NCBI RefSeq assembly: GCF_012641395.1 | Contig: NZ_JABAIH010000003.1 | Span: 620,001-684,000, forward strand | Direction: 5' to 3' | Source of the DNA: Rhizobium sp. P32RR-XVIII | GTDB lineage: Bacteria; Pseudomonadota; Alphaproteobacteria; Rhizobiales; Rhizobiaceae | DNA length: 64,000 nt | Shown here: positions 44,888 to 54,294 of the stretch, one piece after another | Layout: each line of letters opens with the position of its first letter | Position numbering within the stretch: the stretch's first letter is position 1 | Made by a program: the position numbers and the translations under genes | The notes under the pieces: model-generated | Databases searched by the model: none | Seen by the model: the letters and a program-made list of their open reading frames with translations, nothing else | Told to the model about the DNA's origin: nothing

Positions 44888-45668
44888 CGTCCTGTCCTTT
44901 CGCCGGGGTCGCGACGTGATCCTCCGGCTCGTTGTCAATGCTGAATTGCACGCGTTCTCCGGCCCAGACCGTCTCGGAATAGGCGATCGGCCGGCCTTCC
45001 ATGTCGACGTCGGTCTTCTGGACGACGAGCACCGGCTGCTGGCGCGATTGTGCGAGAAGCTGCGCTTCATCGCCGATCGCCCGGCGGGTGAGGATCATGG
45101 TGCTCTGCCGGACATAGTCAGGAATGCCGAAGGCAGCGTAGATGCTGGTGACCGACTCACCCGCGCGGCGGCGCAGATGCATATTCGGGAACCGCTCCAC
45201 CGGATGGTAGGAATGGCTGAGGCTGATCGGTACGTCGTCGGCAAAGCCGCGCCGGGCGATCATGTAGACCTTGGCGCCTTCGAGGAGCTTCAGCGCCGCA
45301 GCGACGCCGGGTGGCGCTGCGATCTCGGATTCTGAGACCGGCTGGCCGGAGGGGACGCGCCCCTGTTCCAGCAGGTTTTTGCGAAAGCGCGTTCGCCGGG
45401 CGATATTGTAGGTGATGACGGACTGCTCTTCCACGAAGGTGCCGCGGCCTTGTTCAACCCGCACCTTACCGGCAGAAGCCAATTCGGCGATCGCCCGCCG
45501 TACGCTGTGCCGGCCGACCTTGAACTGATCCATGATCTCGGTTTCCGTCGGCAGACGGCTTCCGGGCGCAAGAGCACCCGAGGCGATATCCCTGTTGATT
45601 TGTTTTTCAACGATCTGCCACTGGCCGGACCGCGATCTCGCTTCGATCGAACGTTGTTCATAAATCAT
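44880..45668 (-). CDS. phnF: GntR/HutC-family regulator PhnF
   Basis: A 262-residue repressor. The N-terminal winged helix is SGALAPGSRLPTETEIMDQF followed by VGRHSVRRAIAELASAGKVR. The C-terminal UTRA domain (about 95-245) has YMIARRGFADDVPISLSHSY. It heads the phn locus and overlaps phnG, so it probably autoregulates the operon. I chose the ATG at 45668 (MIYEQRS), with AGGA nine bases upstream; the ATG at 45689 has no ribosome-binding site. An operator repeat covers the chosen start codon. Confidence 0.93.
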   Translation of the reverse strand: MIYEQRSIEARSRSGQWQIVEKQINRDIASGALAPGSRLPTETEIMDQFKVGRHSVRRAIAELASAGKVRVEQGRGTFVEEQSVITYNIARRTRFRKNLLEQGRVPSGQPVSESEIAAPPGVAAALKLLEGAKVYMIARRGFADDVPISLSHSYHPVERFPNMHLRRRAGESVTSIYAAFGIPDYVRQSTMILTRRAIGDEAQLLAQSRQQPVLVVQKTDVDMEGRPIAYSETVWAGERVQFSIDNEPEDHVATPAKGQDDE

Positions 45669-45676
45669 TCGGATGA
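45665..45676 (-). promoter_or_regulatory. Putative PhnF operator, copy 1
   Basis: TCATTCGGATGA (minus TCATCCGAATGA) has TCAT/ATGA dyad ends around a 4-bp centre and includes the phnF start codon. An identical 12-mer lies 21 bp upstream (two helical turns), as expected for cooperative dimers of a GntR regulator. Confidence 0.65.
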
Positions 45677-45685
45677 ATCCTAAAT

Positions 45686-45697
45686 TCATTCGGATGA
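45686..45697 (-). promoter_or_regulatory. Putative PhnF operator, copy 2
   Basis: This is the exact second copy of TCATTCGGATGA, upstream of the phnF ribosome-binding site. The 12/12 identity at two-turn spacing is unlikely by chance in this GC-rich region. Confidence 0.65.
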
Positions 45698-46231
45698 CTT
45701 AACATAGCGGCTGCCGGTGACGCTTTTGTGTAAGCGGCGGAAGATTTGCGACATCGACAGCTACGCGGACAAACGACCATGGGAACGAGACCCGTCAACT
45801 GGGTCTTTTTCAATCTCGCGAAACGGGTGGCGGCGGCGCTGGGCGATCATGAGCGACCGAACCGGACAAAGCTCGCTACGCTCAACCTCGCCTTAAGACA
45901 CGATAGCCGCGCTGATCCGTGCGGCAATCGTGTCGCTAAACCCGGCGAGAGGCTAGCATGAGGTTGCTTCCCGGATGATGGCCTTGGTCGACCTCTCCGC
46001 ATTTCGATAGAATGTCGTCGACAACGGACGCGCGCGAACGACGCCGCCGTTCGGGCATCGCGTAATCGCGAGAAGGCTCATCGTCAATCATAGCGCTTCT
46101 TAATCACGCGGCGGAAGGTGGTTGGTGCTTTCGCGGGTATCCTCCAGTGTTGTCTACTAATGGTCGCAATGTGAAAATCGCGGGGCTAACGTTCGATCTC
46201 CGTCAAGACAGCATTTCAGCCCTGTCGAAAT
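45698..46231. other. Gene-poor stretch upstream of phnF
   Basis: The phn promoter must lie just above 45697. The short plus frame at 45746-45961 has no recognisable motif. I did not find a clear Pho box (CTGTCAT-N4-CTGTCAT). Confidence 0.35.
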
Positions 46232-46487
46232 TGGACCCTTGACACGCTCGCGGACATTGGTGGCCCGTCCCGGGCAACCCTCGTTCGCGCGCTTCAGAGG
46301 ATTTGTGGAATAGCGCTGCTGACATATCTTGCCGAGGTTCGGTTTGACGCTGCAAGGCGGCGGCTGGTCGACTCGGCAGATTCCATCGCCCAAGTTGCCG
46401 CCGAAGTCGGATACCAGTCCGAAGCGGGCCCTGAGCCGTGCTTTCCACCGTAGATTTGGCATTAGACCGCGTTACGCGATAATTATG
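46232..46487 (+). pseudogene. AraC-family regulator, C-terminal DNA-binding remnant
   Basis: From 46232 the plus frame reads WTLDTLADIGGPSRATLVRA, then FQRICGIALLTYLAEVRFD, then AARRRLVDSADSIAQVAAEV and GYQSEA: two helix-turn-helix units of an AraC/XylS protein. After a frame change near 46430 the sequence continues in another frame as ALSRAFHRRFGIRPR, the usual end of the family. The N-terminal sensing half is absent. I infer a truncated, frameshifted pseudogene. Confidence 0.75.
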
Positions 46488-46494
46488 AACAACG

Positions 46495-46509
46495 GGTTCT
46501 GTCGCAAAG
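46495..46509 (+). repeat. IS6-family-like terminal inverted repeat, solitary
   Basis: GGTTCTGTCGCAAAG differs by one base from the terminal repeat of IS257/IS431-type IS6 elements (GGTTCTGTTGCAAAG). No transposase or second end lies nearby. It sits directly after the AraC remnant and before uspA. Confidence 0.4.
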
Positions 46510-46579
46510 CGGCCGTCGATAGACTCTACCTTCGACTGTGGTTTATGTTCGGTTCGCGCAAGCGAACAGGAGTACGACG

Positions 46580-47011
46580 ATGTTCAAGCACATCCTTGTC
46601 GCAACAGACGGGTCTGATCTTGCGACGAATGCAGTGAAGCAGGCTTCCGAGCTAGCTCAAATACTCAAGGCAAAAATCACGATCGTAACAGTAAGTTCGA
46701 TCCCCTCAATGTTCTTCGCACCAGACGTTTGGTCGCCCCTCATGTACGAAGACATCGCGAAGGGCAATGCGGAGCAAAGCAAGAAGACACTCCAAGCGGC
46801 TGCGAAGCTATGCACGGGTGACGTCGATACGGTCGCGGTCGAGAGCGCGAGCCCTGCCGATGGTATCGTGGATACCGCAGAGCGGATTGGCAGTGACCTC
46901 ATTATGATGGGATCGCATGGATACCGTGGGATCAATCGGCTGATCCTCGGGAGCCAAGCATCAAAGGTTTTGAGCCTCGCCAAGGGGACCGTCTTAATCG
47001 TCAAAGGATGA
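46580..47011 (+). CDS. Universal stress protein, UspA family
   Basis: A 143-residue single-domain Usp protein. MFKHILVATDGSDLATNAVK opens it, and the ATP-binding motif G-x2-G-x9-G-S appears as GSHGYRGINRLILGSQA, with the closing VLSLAKGTVLIVKG. ATP-binding members act as stress-response regulators in the cytoplasm. The ATG at 46580 follows AGGAG. The gene is intact although its neighbours on both sides are remnants. Confidence 0.93.
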   Translation: MFKHILVATDGSDLATNAVKQASELAQILKAKITIVTVSSIPSMFFAPDVWSPLMYEDIAKGNAEQSKKTLQAAAKLCTGDVDTVAVESASPADGIVDTAERIGSDLIMMGSHGYRGINRLILGSQASKVLSLAKGTVLIVKG

Positions 47012-47054
47012 TCGCCAGCCGCGCAGGCGCGGCGTCCGGTCCCCGCAAGCCTGG

Positions 47055-47195
47055 TCACTGCGTCGCTGGTGCCGCGGTCACGCGCCAGATCGTGTTGCCG
47101 ACATCGTCGGCGATCAGCAGACCGCCGGCCTTGTCGACCGCAAGTCCGACGGGACGGCCATGGGTGTCGTCCCGGTCGCGCAACGACTCCGCCAT
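47055..47195 (-). pseudogene. C-terminal scrap of a PQQ-dependent sugar (sorbosone-type) dehydrogenase
   Basis: The minus strand reads [20 protein letters not shown] followed by [20 protein letters not shown] and a stop at 47055. GRPVGLAVD and LL(I/V)[11 protein letters not shown] are the end of soluble PQQ glucose/sorbosone dehydrogenase-like beta-propellers. Only about 45 codons remain before the pca promoter region. Confidence 0.65.
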
Positions 47196-47208
47196 TTTGG
47201 TCTCTCAG

Positions 47209-47229
47209 TTTGTGCGATATACGAACAAA
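47209..47229 (-). promoter_or_regulatory. PcaR-like operator upstream of pcaIJF
   Basis: The 21-bp imperfect palindrome has the form TTTGT-N-CG-N5-CG-N-ACAAA. On the minus strand it contains GTTCGTATATCGCAC, which matches 12 of 15 bases of the Pseudomonas PcaR site GTTCGATAATCGCAC. The 8-mer TTTGTGCG recurs inverted as CGCACAAA at 47240-47247. PcaR (IclR family) activates pcaIJ in rhizobia and pseudomonads. No pcaR gene was identified nearby. Confidence 0.7.
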
Positions 47230-47335
47230 TATCAAATAACGCACAAATCTCTTGCTGGTCCTGCCATCTCGTTTTATCCATTGGTCCAGAGGCGGGGAGG
47301 AGCATCCCGCCGAACCGGGCAAGGAGTGATCCAGC

Positions 47336-48043
47336 ATGGACAAAACTATCGGGAACACGGCGGAGGCCGTTTCCGAAATCGGTGACGGGGCGACCGTCAT
47401 GATCGGTGGCTTCGGCGGGTCGGGCGCGCCGATCGAGCTGATCCACGCCCTGATCGACAAGCGGCCGAAGAACCTCACGGTGATCAACAACAATGCCGGC
47501 AACGGCCGCATCGGCATTGCCGCAATGATCGACGCGGGCATGGTGCGGAAGATGATCTGCTCCTTCCCGCGGTCGTCGGACCCGCGCGCCTTCACGGAGA
47601 AATATCTGGCCGGTCAGATAGAGCTGGAACTGGTGCCTCAGGGAACGCTCGCCGAGCGGATCCGCGCCGGTGGCGCCGGCATCCCGGCCTTCTACACGCC
47701 GACCGGCTACGGCACCGAGCTTGCGCAAGGCAAGGTCATCGCCGAATTCGACGGCAGGCATTACGTGCAGGAGCGCTGGCTGAAGGCCGATTTCGCCATC
47801 GTCAAGGCGCATGTCGGCGACACCCACGGTAACCTCATCTACAACAAGGCCGGACGCAACTTCAATCCGCTGATGTGCATGGCGGCGGCGAAGACCATCG
47901 TCCAGGTCTCCAAAATCGTTCCCGCCGGCGGCATCGAACCCGAGCATGTCGTCACCCCCGGCATCTTCGTCGACCGCGTCGTCGAGGTCGCCAATCCCGC
48001 CCAGGAAGAAGAGCTCGTTCGAGCCGGAGTGGCTTATCAATGA
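47336..48043 (+). CDS. pcaI: 3-oxoadipate CoA-transferase subunit A
   Basis: A 235-residue alpha subunit of the succinyl-CoA:3-oxoadipate CoA-transferase, which activates beta-ketoadipate with CoA. GGFGGSGAPIELIHALIDK (CoA-binding GxGGxG/S region) and GTLAERIRAGGAGIPAFYTP are the class I signatures. It is the first gene of pcaIJF and its stop overlaps the pcaJ start (ATGA). It funnels products of aromatic degradation such as protocatechuate to the citric acid cycle. Confidence 0.96.
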   Translation: MDKTIGNTAEAVSEIGDGATVMIGGFGGSGAPIELIHALIDKRPKNLTVINNNAGNGRIGIAAMIDAGMVRKMICSFPRSSDPRAFTEKYLAGQIELELVPQGTLAERIRAGGAGIPAFYTPTGYGTELAQGKVIAEFDGRHYVQERWLKADFAIVKAHVGDTHGNLIYNKAGRNFNPLMCMAAAKTIVQVSKIVPAGGIEPEHVVTPGIFVDRVVEVANPAQEEELVRAGVAYQ

Positions 48044-48744
48044 CCATCGATATCAGCCCCATCAACACTCGCGAAGACATCAAGCTTTCCAATGCCAGCA
48101 TCGCATGGCGCGCCGCTCAGGACATCGCCGACGGCGCCTATGTGAACCTCGGCATCGGCTTTCCGGAAATGGTGGCGCGCTACCAGCCGCCCGGCCGCCA
48201 GGCGATCTTCCATACGGAAAACGGCATCCTCGATTTCGGCGAGGCACCGCCCGCCGGTGAAGAGGACTGGGATCTCATCAATGCCGGCAAGCGGCCGGTG
48301 ACGCTGAAGCCCGGCTCGGCCTTCTTCCACCATGCCGACAGCTTCGCCATGGTGCGTGGCGGCCATCTCGACGTCGCGATTCTCGGCGCTTACCAGGTCG
48401 CCCAGAACGGCGACCTCGCCAACTGGCGGGTCGGCGCCAAGGGCGTGCCGGCTGTCGGCGGCGCCATGGACCTCGTGCACGGCGCCAAACAGGTCTGCGT
48501 CATCACCGAGCACGTCACCAAGAACGGCGAGCCGAAGCTGGTCGACAAATGCACCTTCCCGCTGACGGGCGTCGCCTGCATCACCCGCGTCTATACCAGC
48601 CACGCCGTCATCGATATCGTGAAGGGCCGTTTCGTGCTGCGCGAGAAGCTCGCTGCGATGACGGTCGAGGAATTGCAGGCGATGACCGGCGCACCGCTCC
48701 ATATCGATGGCCCGGTCGCCGATCTCGTCGTTCCGGAACTCTGA
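48040..48744 (+). CDS. pcaJ: 3-oxoadipate CoA-transferase subunit B
   Basis: A 234-residue beta subunit. The catalytic Glu lies in FHTENGILDFGEAP, preceded by YVNLGIGFPEMVARYQP. GGHLDVAILGAYQVAQNGDL and KAVGGAMDL-type sequence follow. The ATG at 48040 overlaps the pcaI stop, ensuring equal synthesis. Together with PcaI it makes 3-oxoadipyl-CoA, the substrate of PcaF encoded 11 bp downstream. Confidence 0.96.
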   Translation: MTIDISPINTREDIKLSNASIAWRAAQDIADGAYVNLGIGFPEMVARYQPPGRQAIFHTENGILDFGEAPPAGEEDWDLINAGKRPVTLKPGSAFFHHADSFAMVRGGHLDVAILGAYQVAQNGDLANWRVGAKGVPAVGGAMDLVHGAKQVCVITEHVTKNGEPKLVDKCTFPLTGVACITRVYTSHAVIDIVKGRFVLREKLAAMTVEELQAMTGAPLHIDGPVADLVVPEL

Positions 48745-48755
48745 GGAGAAGCCTA

Positions 48756-49961
<1,206 letters not shown>

Positions 49962-49976
49962 GGACCGAGCCTACGG

Positions 49977-51362
49977 CTAACCCTCGCGCATCTTGCGGTT
50001 CACAAGATCGTCGCCTGCGTTTCGCGGCAAACGCCAGAAAGTGATGACGCTCGACGCGGAAATGAGGCCGACGACGACGAAGGCGATCTGGAAATCGATG
50101 TTCTCCAACGTGCCGCCGTGCAGGCTGCTGGATATATCGAGGGACGCCCCGGCAACTGCGACGCCAGTCGCCATGGAAAGGCGCTGCGCGACGGCATTGA
50201 TTGCCGTCGCCTGCCCGCTGTCGGCGTCATCGACATCCCCGAACGCCATGGCATTGACCCCGGAAAAGGCCATTGAGCGCAGCACGCCGCCGACGAGCAG
50301 GCATGCCATGATCAGCGAGAGCGGCGTGCCCGGGTGGAAAAGTCCGTTGATGCCTAGAAGAATTGCGGACAGTATGGTCGTGACAATGAGGACGCGGCGG
50401 AAGCCGAAAGCGCCGAACATGCGCGCAGCTCCGAATTTCGAGCTCAGCGAGCCGATTGCCGTGACGAAGGTCACCATGCCGGACTGAAACGGCGACAGGC
50501 CAAATCCCAATTGCAGCATCAGTGGCATCAGGAAAGGCAACGCGCCCAAGCCCATGCGGAAATTGGAAGCCCCGACAATCGCAGCGCGAAACATCGGATA
50601 GCGGAACATCCTCGGATCGAGAAGCGGATGCGCCACACGTCGCGCCCGAAGCAGATAGATTATGCCGGACAGGGCTCCCACCGCGACCGTCGCATAGCCG
50701 TAGTATCTGGGCACAGCCGGCAGGCTGACGATGGAAATACCAAGGATAAGGGCGCCGAAGCTTATTGCGGAGAGGAAAAAACCCGGAAAGTCGAGCGGCT
50801 TCGGGACACGCGTTTCGACGGGCGGAAGAAGTCTCGTGACGAGGATGATGCCGACAATACCGATCGGAACATTGATCCAAAAGATCCAGTGCCAGCTGAG
50901 ATAGGTCGTGAGGAACCCGCCGACCGGCGGCCCGAGGATCGGGCCGATGAGGGCAGGGATCGTCAGCCATGCCAGTGCATCGACCAACTGGTTGCGGGGG
51001 GTGCCGCGCACCAGAAGGAGCCTGCTCACCGGCGTCATCATCGATCCGCCCGCGCCCTGAATGAGGCGTGCGAAGACGAAGGCCTCGATGGAATTGGAGA
51101 ACGCGCAGCCGATGGAGCCGATCATGAAAACCCCGATCGCCAGCCGGAAGACGTTCAGCGCGCCGAAACGATCGGACATCCAGCCGCTTATGGGGATAAA
51201 GACCGCAAGCGCCACCAGATAGCTGGTCACCGCGAGTTTCAGGGCGATAGGCGACGTGCCGATATCGGCTGCAATCGCGGGCAGGCTGGTTGCGATGATT
51301 GTCGAGTCCATCCGTTCCATGAACAGAGCGACTGCGAGGATGATTGGTGTAAGGCGTGACAC
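49977..51362 (-). CDS. MFS drug-type transporter, DHA2 (EmrB/QacA-like)
   Basis: A 461-residue, 14-helix type MFS protein. Motifs are MERMDSTIIATSLPAIAADI (helix 1, motif D1), SGWMSDRFGALNVFR (motif A), GGSMMTPVSRLLLV and GPPVGGFLTTYLSWHWIFWI (motif C). Likely an exporter of aromatic or toxic compounds driven by protons. I chose GTG at 51362 (SRLTPIILAV). The longer frame up to 51464 runs through the hairpin after the amidohydrolase gene and gives a polar leader. It may share transcription with the genes upstream. Confidence 0.9.
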   Translation of the reverse strand: MSRLTPIILAVALFMERMDSTIIATSLPAIAADIGTSPIALKLAVTSYLVALAVFIPISGWMSDRFGALNVFRLAIGVFMIGSIGCAFSNSIEAFVFARLIQGAGGSMMTPVSRLLLVRGTPRNQLVDALAWLTIPALIGPILGPPVGGFLTTYLSWHWIFWINVPIGIVGIILVTRLLPPVETRVPKPLDFPGFFLSAISFGALILGISIVSLPAVPRYYGYATVAVGALSGIIYLLRARRVAHPLLDPRMFRYPMFRAAIVGASNFRMGLGALPFLMPLMLQLGFGLSPFQSGMVTFVTAIGSLSSKFGAARMFGAFGFRRVLIVTTILSAILLGINGLFHPGTPLSLIMACLLVGGVLRSMAFSGVNAMAFGDVDDADSGQATAINAVAQRLSMATGVAVAGASLDISSSLHGGTLENIDFQIAFVVVGLISASSVITFWRLPRNAGDDLVNRKMREG

Positions 51363-51430
51363 GAGGGAGTCCTGACAGGAATACGCGCTTGCTTTAGAGC
51401 GCGTTTCGGCTGCGCGCCAGCCGTATATTT

Positions 51431-51462
51431 GTCGCGGAGACGGAAGAAGCCGCCTCCGCGAC
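51431..51462 (-). terminator. Strong hairpin after the amidohydrolase gene
   Basis: GTCGCGGAG and CTCCGCGAC pair over 9 bp, with a further CGG/CCG pair inside. The hairpin begins 9 nt past the amidohydrolase stop in its direction of transcription, then AT-rich AAATATAC follows. It is a likely partial terminator between the aromatic operon and the MFS gene. Confidence 0.55.
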
Positions 51463-51470
51463 AAAGCTGA

Positions 51471-52484
51471 TCATTTTTTGAGGCCGAAAAGCGCCTCGGC
51501 GTTACGGAAGCAGATCTTCTCCATGTCTTCCTTCGGCAGATCGAGCGAATTCAGGATCTTCAGCGTATCGCGGATGTAGCCCGGACCCTTCTCCGGATCG
51601 AAGGGCGAATCGGATGCAAAGAGAATACGGTCGCTGCCATAGAAATCCAGGCCGCACAGCGTCGCTGAGCGCGAGCCGAAGACTGCGGTGTCGGCGTAGA
51701 AGTCCTTGAAATAGTCGAGCGGACGCTTCTTCAGGCGCTTCAGCACCAGCGACAGATCCTCATCCGAGGTGCGCTTGCCAAGCTGGTCCCAGCCGGGGCC
51801 GACGCGGCCCTCGAAGAAGGGCACCATGGCGCCCATGTGGTGGGCGAGAACCTTGAGGTTCGGCAGGCGGTCCATGAAGCCGGAGAAGACGAGGCGGGCC
51901 ATGGCGGCGCTGGTCTCATAAGGCCAGCCGAAGGTCCACCAGATCTCGTACTTGGATTTGTCTTCGGTCGCGTAGTCGGTCATCGAAGAGTTGCGCGATG
52001 GATGCAGCAGCACCGGCCTGTTGTACTTCGCCGCCATCTCGAAGATCGGGAAGAAACGCTCCTCGTCGAGAGGCGCGCCGTTGACGTTGGTGTGGATCTG
52101 CAGGCCGTTCGCACCGAGCTCCGTGAAGGCGCGCTCGGCTTCCCTCGCGGCCGCCTCGGGGGCGTTCATCGGCAGCGCTGCGACGAAACCGGCGAAGCGG
52201 TCGGGATGATTGCGCACGAGCTCGGCCTGGCCGTCATTGCCGATCTTCGCGAATTCCGTCGAAAGCTCCGGTCCGCCCATGGCTTCCAGTGGCGGCATGC
52301 CGAGCGAGATGATCTGCCTGTAGTCGGAAAATTCATCCATCACCCGGAAACGGGTTTCGAGATCGTAGATGCAGGGGATGCCCTGCATGCGGCGGCCGAT
52401 ATCCTTGCCGGCGCCGTCGAGCTTCTGGATGCGCTCCCAGAGCGCCTTCGGAAAGAAATGATTGAACGCGTCAATATAGTGCAT
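51471..52484 (-). CDS. Amidohydrolase-2 family decarboxylase/hydrolase (ACMSD-like)
   Basis: A 337-residue TIM-barrel metalloenzyme of the Amidohydro_2 family, which includes ACMSD and 5-carboxyvanillate decarboxylase. The first metal-binding position is DAFNHFFPK, where HxH of hydrolases is replaced by Asn-His. Later ligands are HPSRNSSM, VLAHHMGAMVPFFEGRV and the Asp of LFASDSPFDPEKG. AGGAGGAG precedes the ATG. It is the third gene of a minus operon after a dihydroxyphthalate-decarboxylase-like protein and a class II aldolase, so aromatic decarboxylation is the likeliest reaction. Substrate unknown. Confidence 0.88.
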   Translation of the reverse strand: MHYIDAFNHFFPKALWERIQKLDGAGKDIGRRMQGIPCIYDLETRFRVMDEFSDYRQIISLGMPPLEAMGGPELSTEFAKIGNDGQAELVRNHPDRFAGFVAALPMNAPEAAAREAERAFTELGANGLQIHTNVNGAPLDEERFFPIFEMAAKYNRPVLLHPSRNSSMTDYATEDKSKYEIWWTFGWPYETSAAMARLVFSGFMDRLPNLKVLAHHMGAMVPFFEGRVGPGWDQLGKRTSDEDLSLVLKRLKKRPLDYFKDFYADTAVFGSRSATLCGLDFYGSDRILFASDSPFDPEKGPGYIRDTLKILNSLDLPKEDMEKICFRNAEALFGLKK

Positions 52485-52520
52485 GGTACTCCTCCTGAAC
52501 GAATTTTGGTCGGGATCGTC

Positions 52521-53213
52521 TCAGCCGCGCTTCAGGCGGCGGACGAGATAGGCGAAGGTCGCCTTGAACATTTCTTCACGGAACATGTGCTTGCGCTTGG
52601 CCTTGATGTCTTCCGGCTTGCCGAGCGCCTTTGCGCCGCCTGCCGCCTCGACCCAGAGCTGCATCATGCAGGCGTTTTCGAGCGAGAGCGCCAGATAGAT
52701 CGCCTGCTCGATGGTCGGAGCGGCGGTGACGAGGCCGTGGTTCTGCAAAAGCATCGCACCATGGCTGCCGAGGGTGGCGGCAACCGCCTTGCCGCGCTCG
52801 GTCGTGGTGATGAGTTCGGTGGTTTCGGAAAAGACCGGCAGGCCTTCGGCGAAGATCGAGCCGGGATGACCGATCGGCTGCAGCGGCTTGCCGAGGGCCG
52901 AAAAGCTGACGGCATAGGGCGCGTGAGTATGCACGACCGCATTGATGTCTGGACGGGCTCGCAACACCTCTGAATGAATGTAGACCTCGTTGTGCCGGCC
53001 ATGATCGCCGTCGATCTTCTCGCCGTCGAGGCCGACGGTGATCAGGTTGTCGAGGGTGATTTCTTCAAGACCGATCTTCGAGGCCTTCATGTAGAAGCGG
53101 TCCGGCTGATCGGGAACGCGGACGGAAATATGGCCGCGCGTCCAGTCGCCCTGACCGGCCTGTTCGAGGATGCGGCCGGCCTCAATCATTCTCTGCTTCA
53201 GATCTTCATGCAT
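52521..53213 (-). CDS. Class II aldolase/adducin-family protein, possible aromatic decarboxylase
   Basis: A 230-residue zinc enzyme fold. Zinc ligands are in VVHTHAPYAVSFSA (His-x-His) and QNHGLVTAA (His), and the acid region is HNEVYIHSEVLRARPD (Glu near IH). Members include fuculose-phosphate aldolases and aromatic decarboxylases such as 3,4-dihydroxyphthalate decarboxylase. Its position between a dihydroxyphthalate-decarboxylase-like gene and an amidohydrolase favours decarboxylation. GGAG precedes the ATG at 53213; the extended frame to 53378 is not supported. Confidence 0.88.
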   Translation of the reverse strand: MHEDLKQRMIEAGRILEQAGQGDWTRGHISVRVPDQPDRFYMKASKIGLEEITLDNLITVGLDGEKIDGDHGRHNEVYIHSEVLRARPDINAVVHTHAPYAVSFSALGKPLQPIGHPGSIFAEGLPVFSETTELITTTERGKAVAATLGSHGAMLLQNHGLVTAAPTIEQAIYLALSLENACMMQLWVEAAGGAKALGKPEDIKAKRKHMFREEMFKATFAYLVRRLKRG

Positions 53214-53304
53214 AGTTTTCGTCTCCGCCAGGCCGTCACAACGGAAACTCGATCCGCTCCAGGCCGGTTGAAATTCGCTGTTCGCGGGGGAACCGTCGCA
53301 GGCA

Positions 53305-54294
53305 CTACACACGGTGCTTGTCGCCTCGTTTGCGGCCCTGTGAAACGTCGAGGAAAAGCTCGGAAAGCTCCACTTCACGGTCGATCAGACCCTGCTGATG
53401 GGCGTAGCCGATCACTGTCTCCAGCGTCTTGCGGTTCTGCCCGTCGAGCCCGTAGGCCCAGGGGTCGCCCCCCATGATCTCCTGCTGCTCTTCCCAGGCT
53501 TCGCGATACCAGGCGAGCGGCACGATGCGTGGATCCTCCATGCGCTTCATGGCAATGCGCTTTGACTCGTTGAAGGCCTGGTAGAGATTGACCGCTACCC
53601 AGGGATGGCGCTCGATGATTTCCGGGCGGATACCGAGCACATGCATGATCGGGAAGATGCCGGTGCGCTTGTAGTAGGCGATCTCTTCGCTCTTGTAGTC
53701 AGGGAATAGCCGGCCGACGCGCGGATCGCGATCGGTGATCGGATCGATCAGATCGGGGTGCAGCAGCGCATCGATTTCGCCGTCGACCAGCATCTGCTCG
53801 ATGGACTTGTCATTGCTGATCTTGTGAAGCGTCAGGCCTTCCGGCAGCTTGAAATCGACGTCCTCGTCGAGTTCGGAATACCATTCGATCGACTTGTGCG
53901 GAACGCCATATTCGCTTTCCAGTATTCCGCGCAGCCAGAGCGACGCCGTCACCAGATAGGCTTTTACCCCGACCTTCTTGCCGATCAGGTCCTTCGGTTC
54001 GCGAATGCCGCTTGCGGTATTGGTGAAGATGAAGCCGTGCCGGAAGCGCCGGTGCAGGAACACGGGAATAGCCTCGAACGGAAGCCCGCGCGTCTTGGCC
54101 GCCATGTAGGAAGAGAGCGAAACCTCCGCCACGTCAAATTCGCCGTTGCGCAGAAAGCGCCAGTGACGCGTGGTCGAATCCATCTTCGTCACGATCGTCA
54201 GTTCGATGCCGTCGGGCGAGACGATGCCTTCCTTCAAGGGCCGCACGATCTCGTAATCGCCGCAAGCGAGCGTCAGCTCAAGCTTCTTTACCAC
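53305..54294 (-). CDS. 4,5-dihydroxyphthalate decarboxylase-like protein
   Basis: A 329-residue protein with the periplasmic-binding-protein fold but no signal peptide. TLACGDYEIVRPLKEGIVSP and DGIELT, then FDVAEVSLSSYMAAKTRGLP and AIPVFLHRRFRHGFIFTN, are hallmarks of the Pht5-type 4,5-dihydroxyphthalate decarboxylase. The GTG start at 54294 has AGGAGGAG six bases upstream. A second homologue begins at 63344 at the end of the window. Related proteins are also annotated as ABC binding proteins, so an enzymatic role is inferred from lack of a leader and from context. Confidence 0.87.
   Translation of the reverse strand: MVKKLELTLACGDYEIVRPLKEGIVSPDGIELTIVTKMDSTTRHWRFLRNGEFDVAEVSLSSYMAAKTRGLPFEAIPVFLHRRFRHGFIFTNTASGIREPKDLIGKKVGVKAYLVTASLWLRGILESEYGVPHKSIEWYSELDEDVDFKLPEGLTLHKISNDKSIEQMLVDGEIDALLHPDLIDPITDRDPRVGRLFPDYKSEEIAYYKRTGIFPIMHVLGIRPEIIERHPWVAVNLYQAFNESKRIAMKRMEDPRIVPLAWYREAWEEQQEIMGGDPWAYGLDGQNRKTLETVIGYAHQQGLIDREVELSELFLDVSQGRKRGDKHRV

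Noticed and set aside
45746-45961. Short plus-strand ORF upstream of the AraC remnant
   Set aside because: No ribosome-binding site, no motif and no codon bias typical of the neighbours.
53305-54294. Annotation of the dihydroxyphthalate-decarboxylase-like protein as a periplasmic ABC receptor
   Set aside because: There is no signal peptide and no permease or ATPase gene nearby, so the enzymatic assignment is preferred, although the fold is shared.
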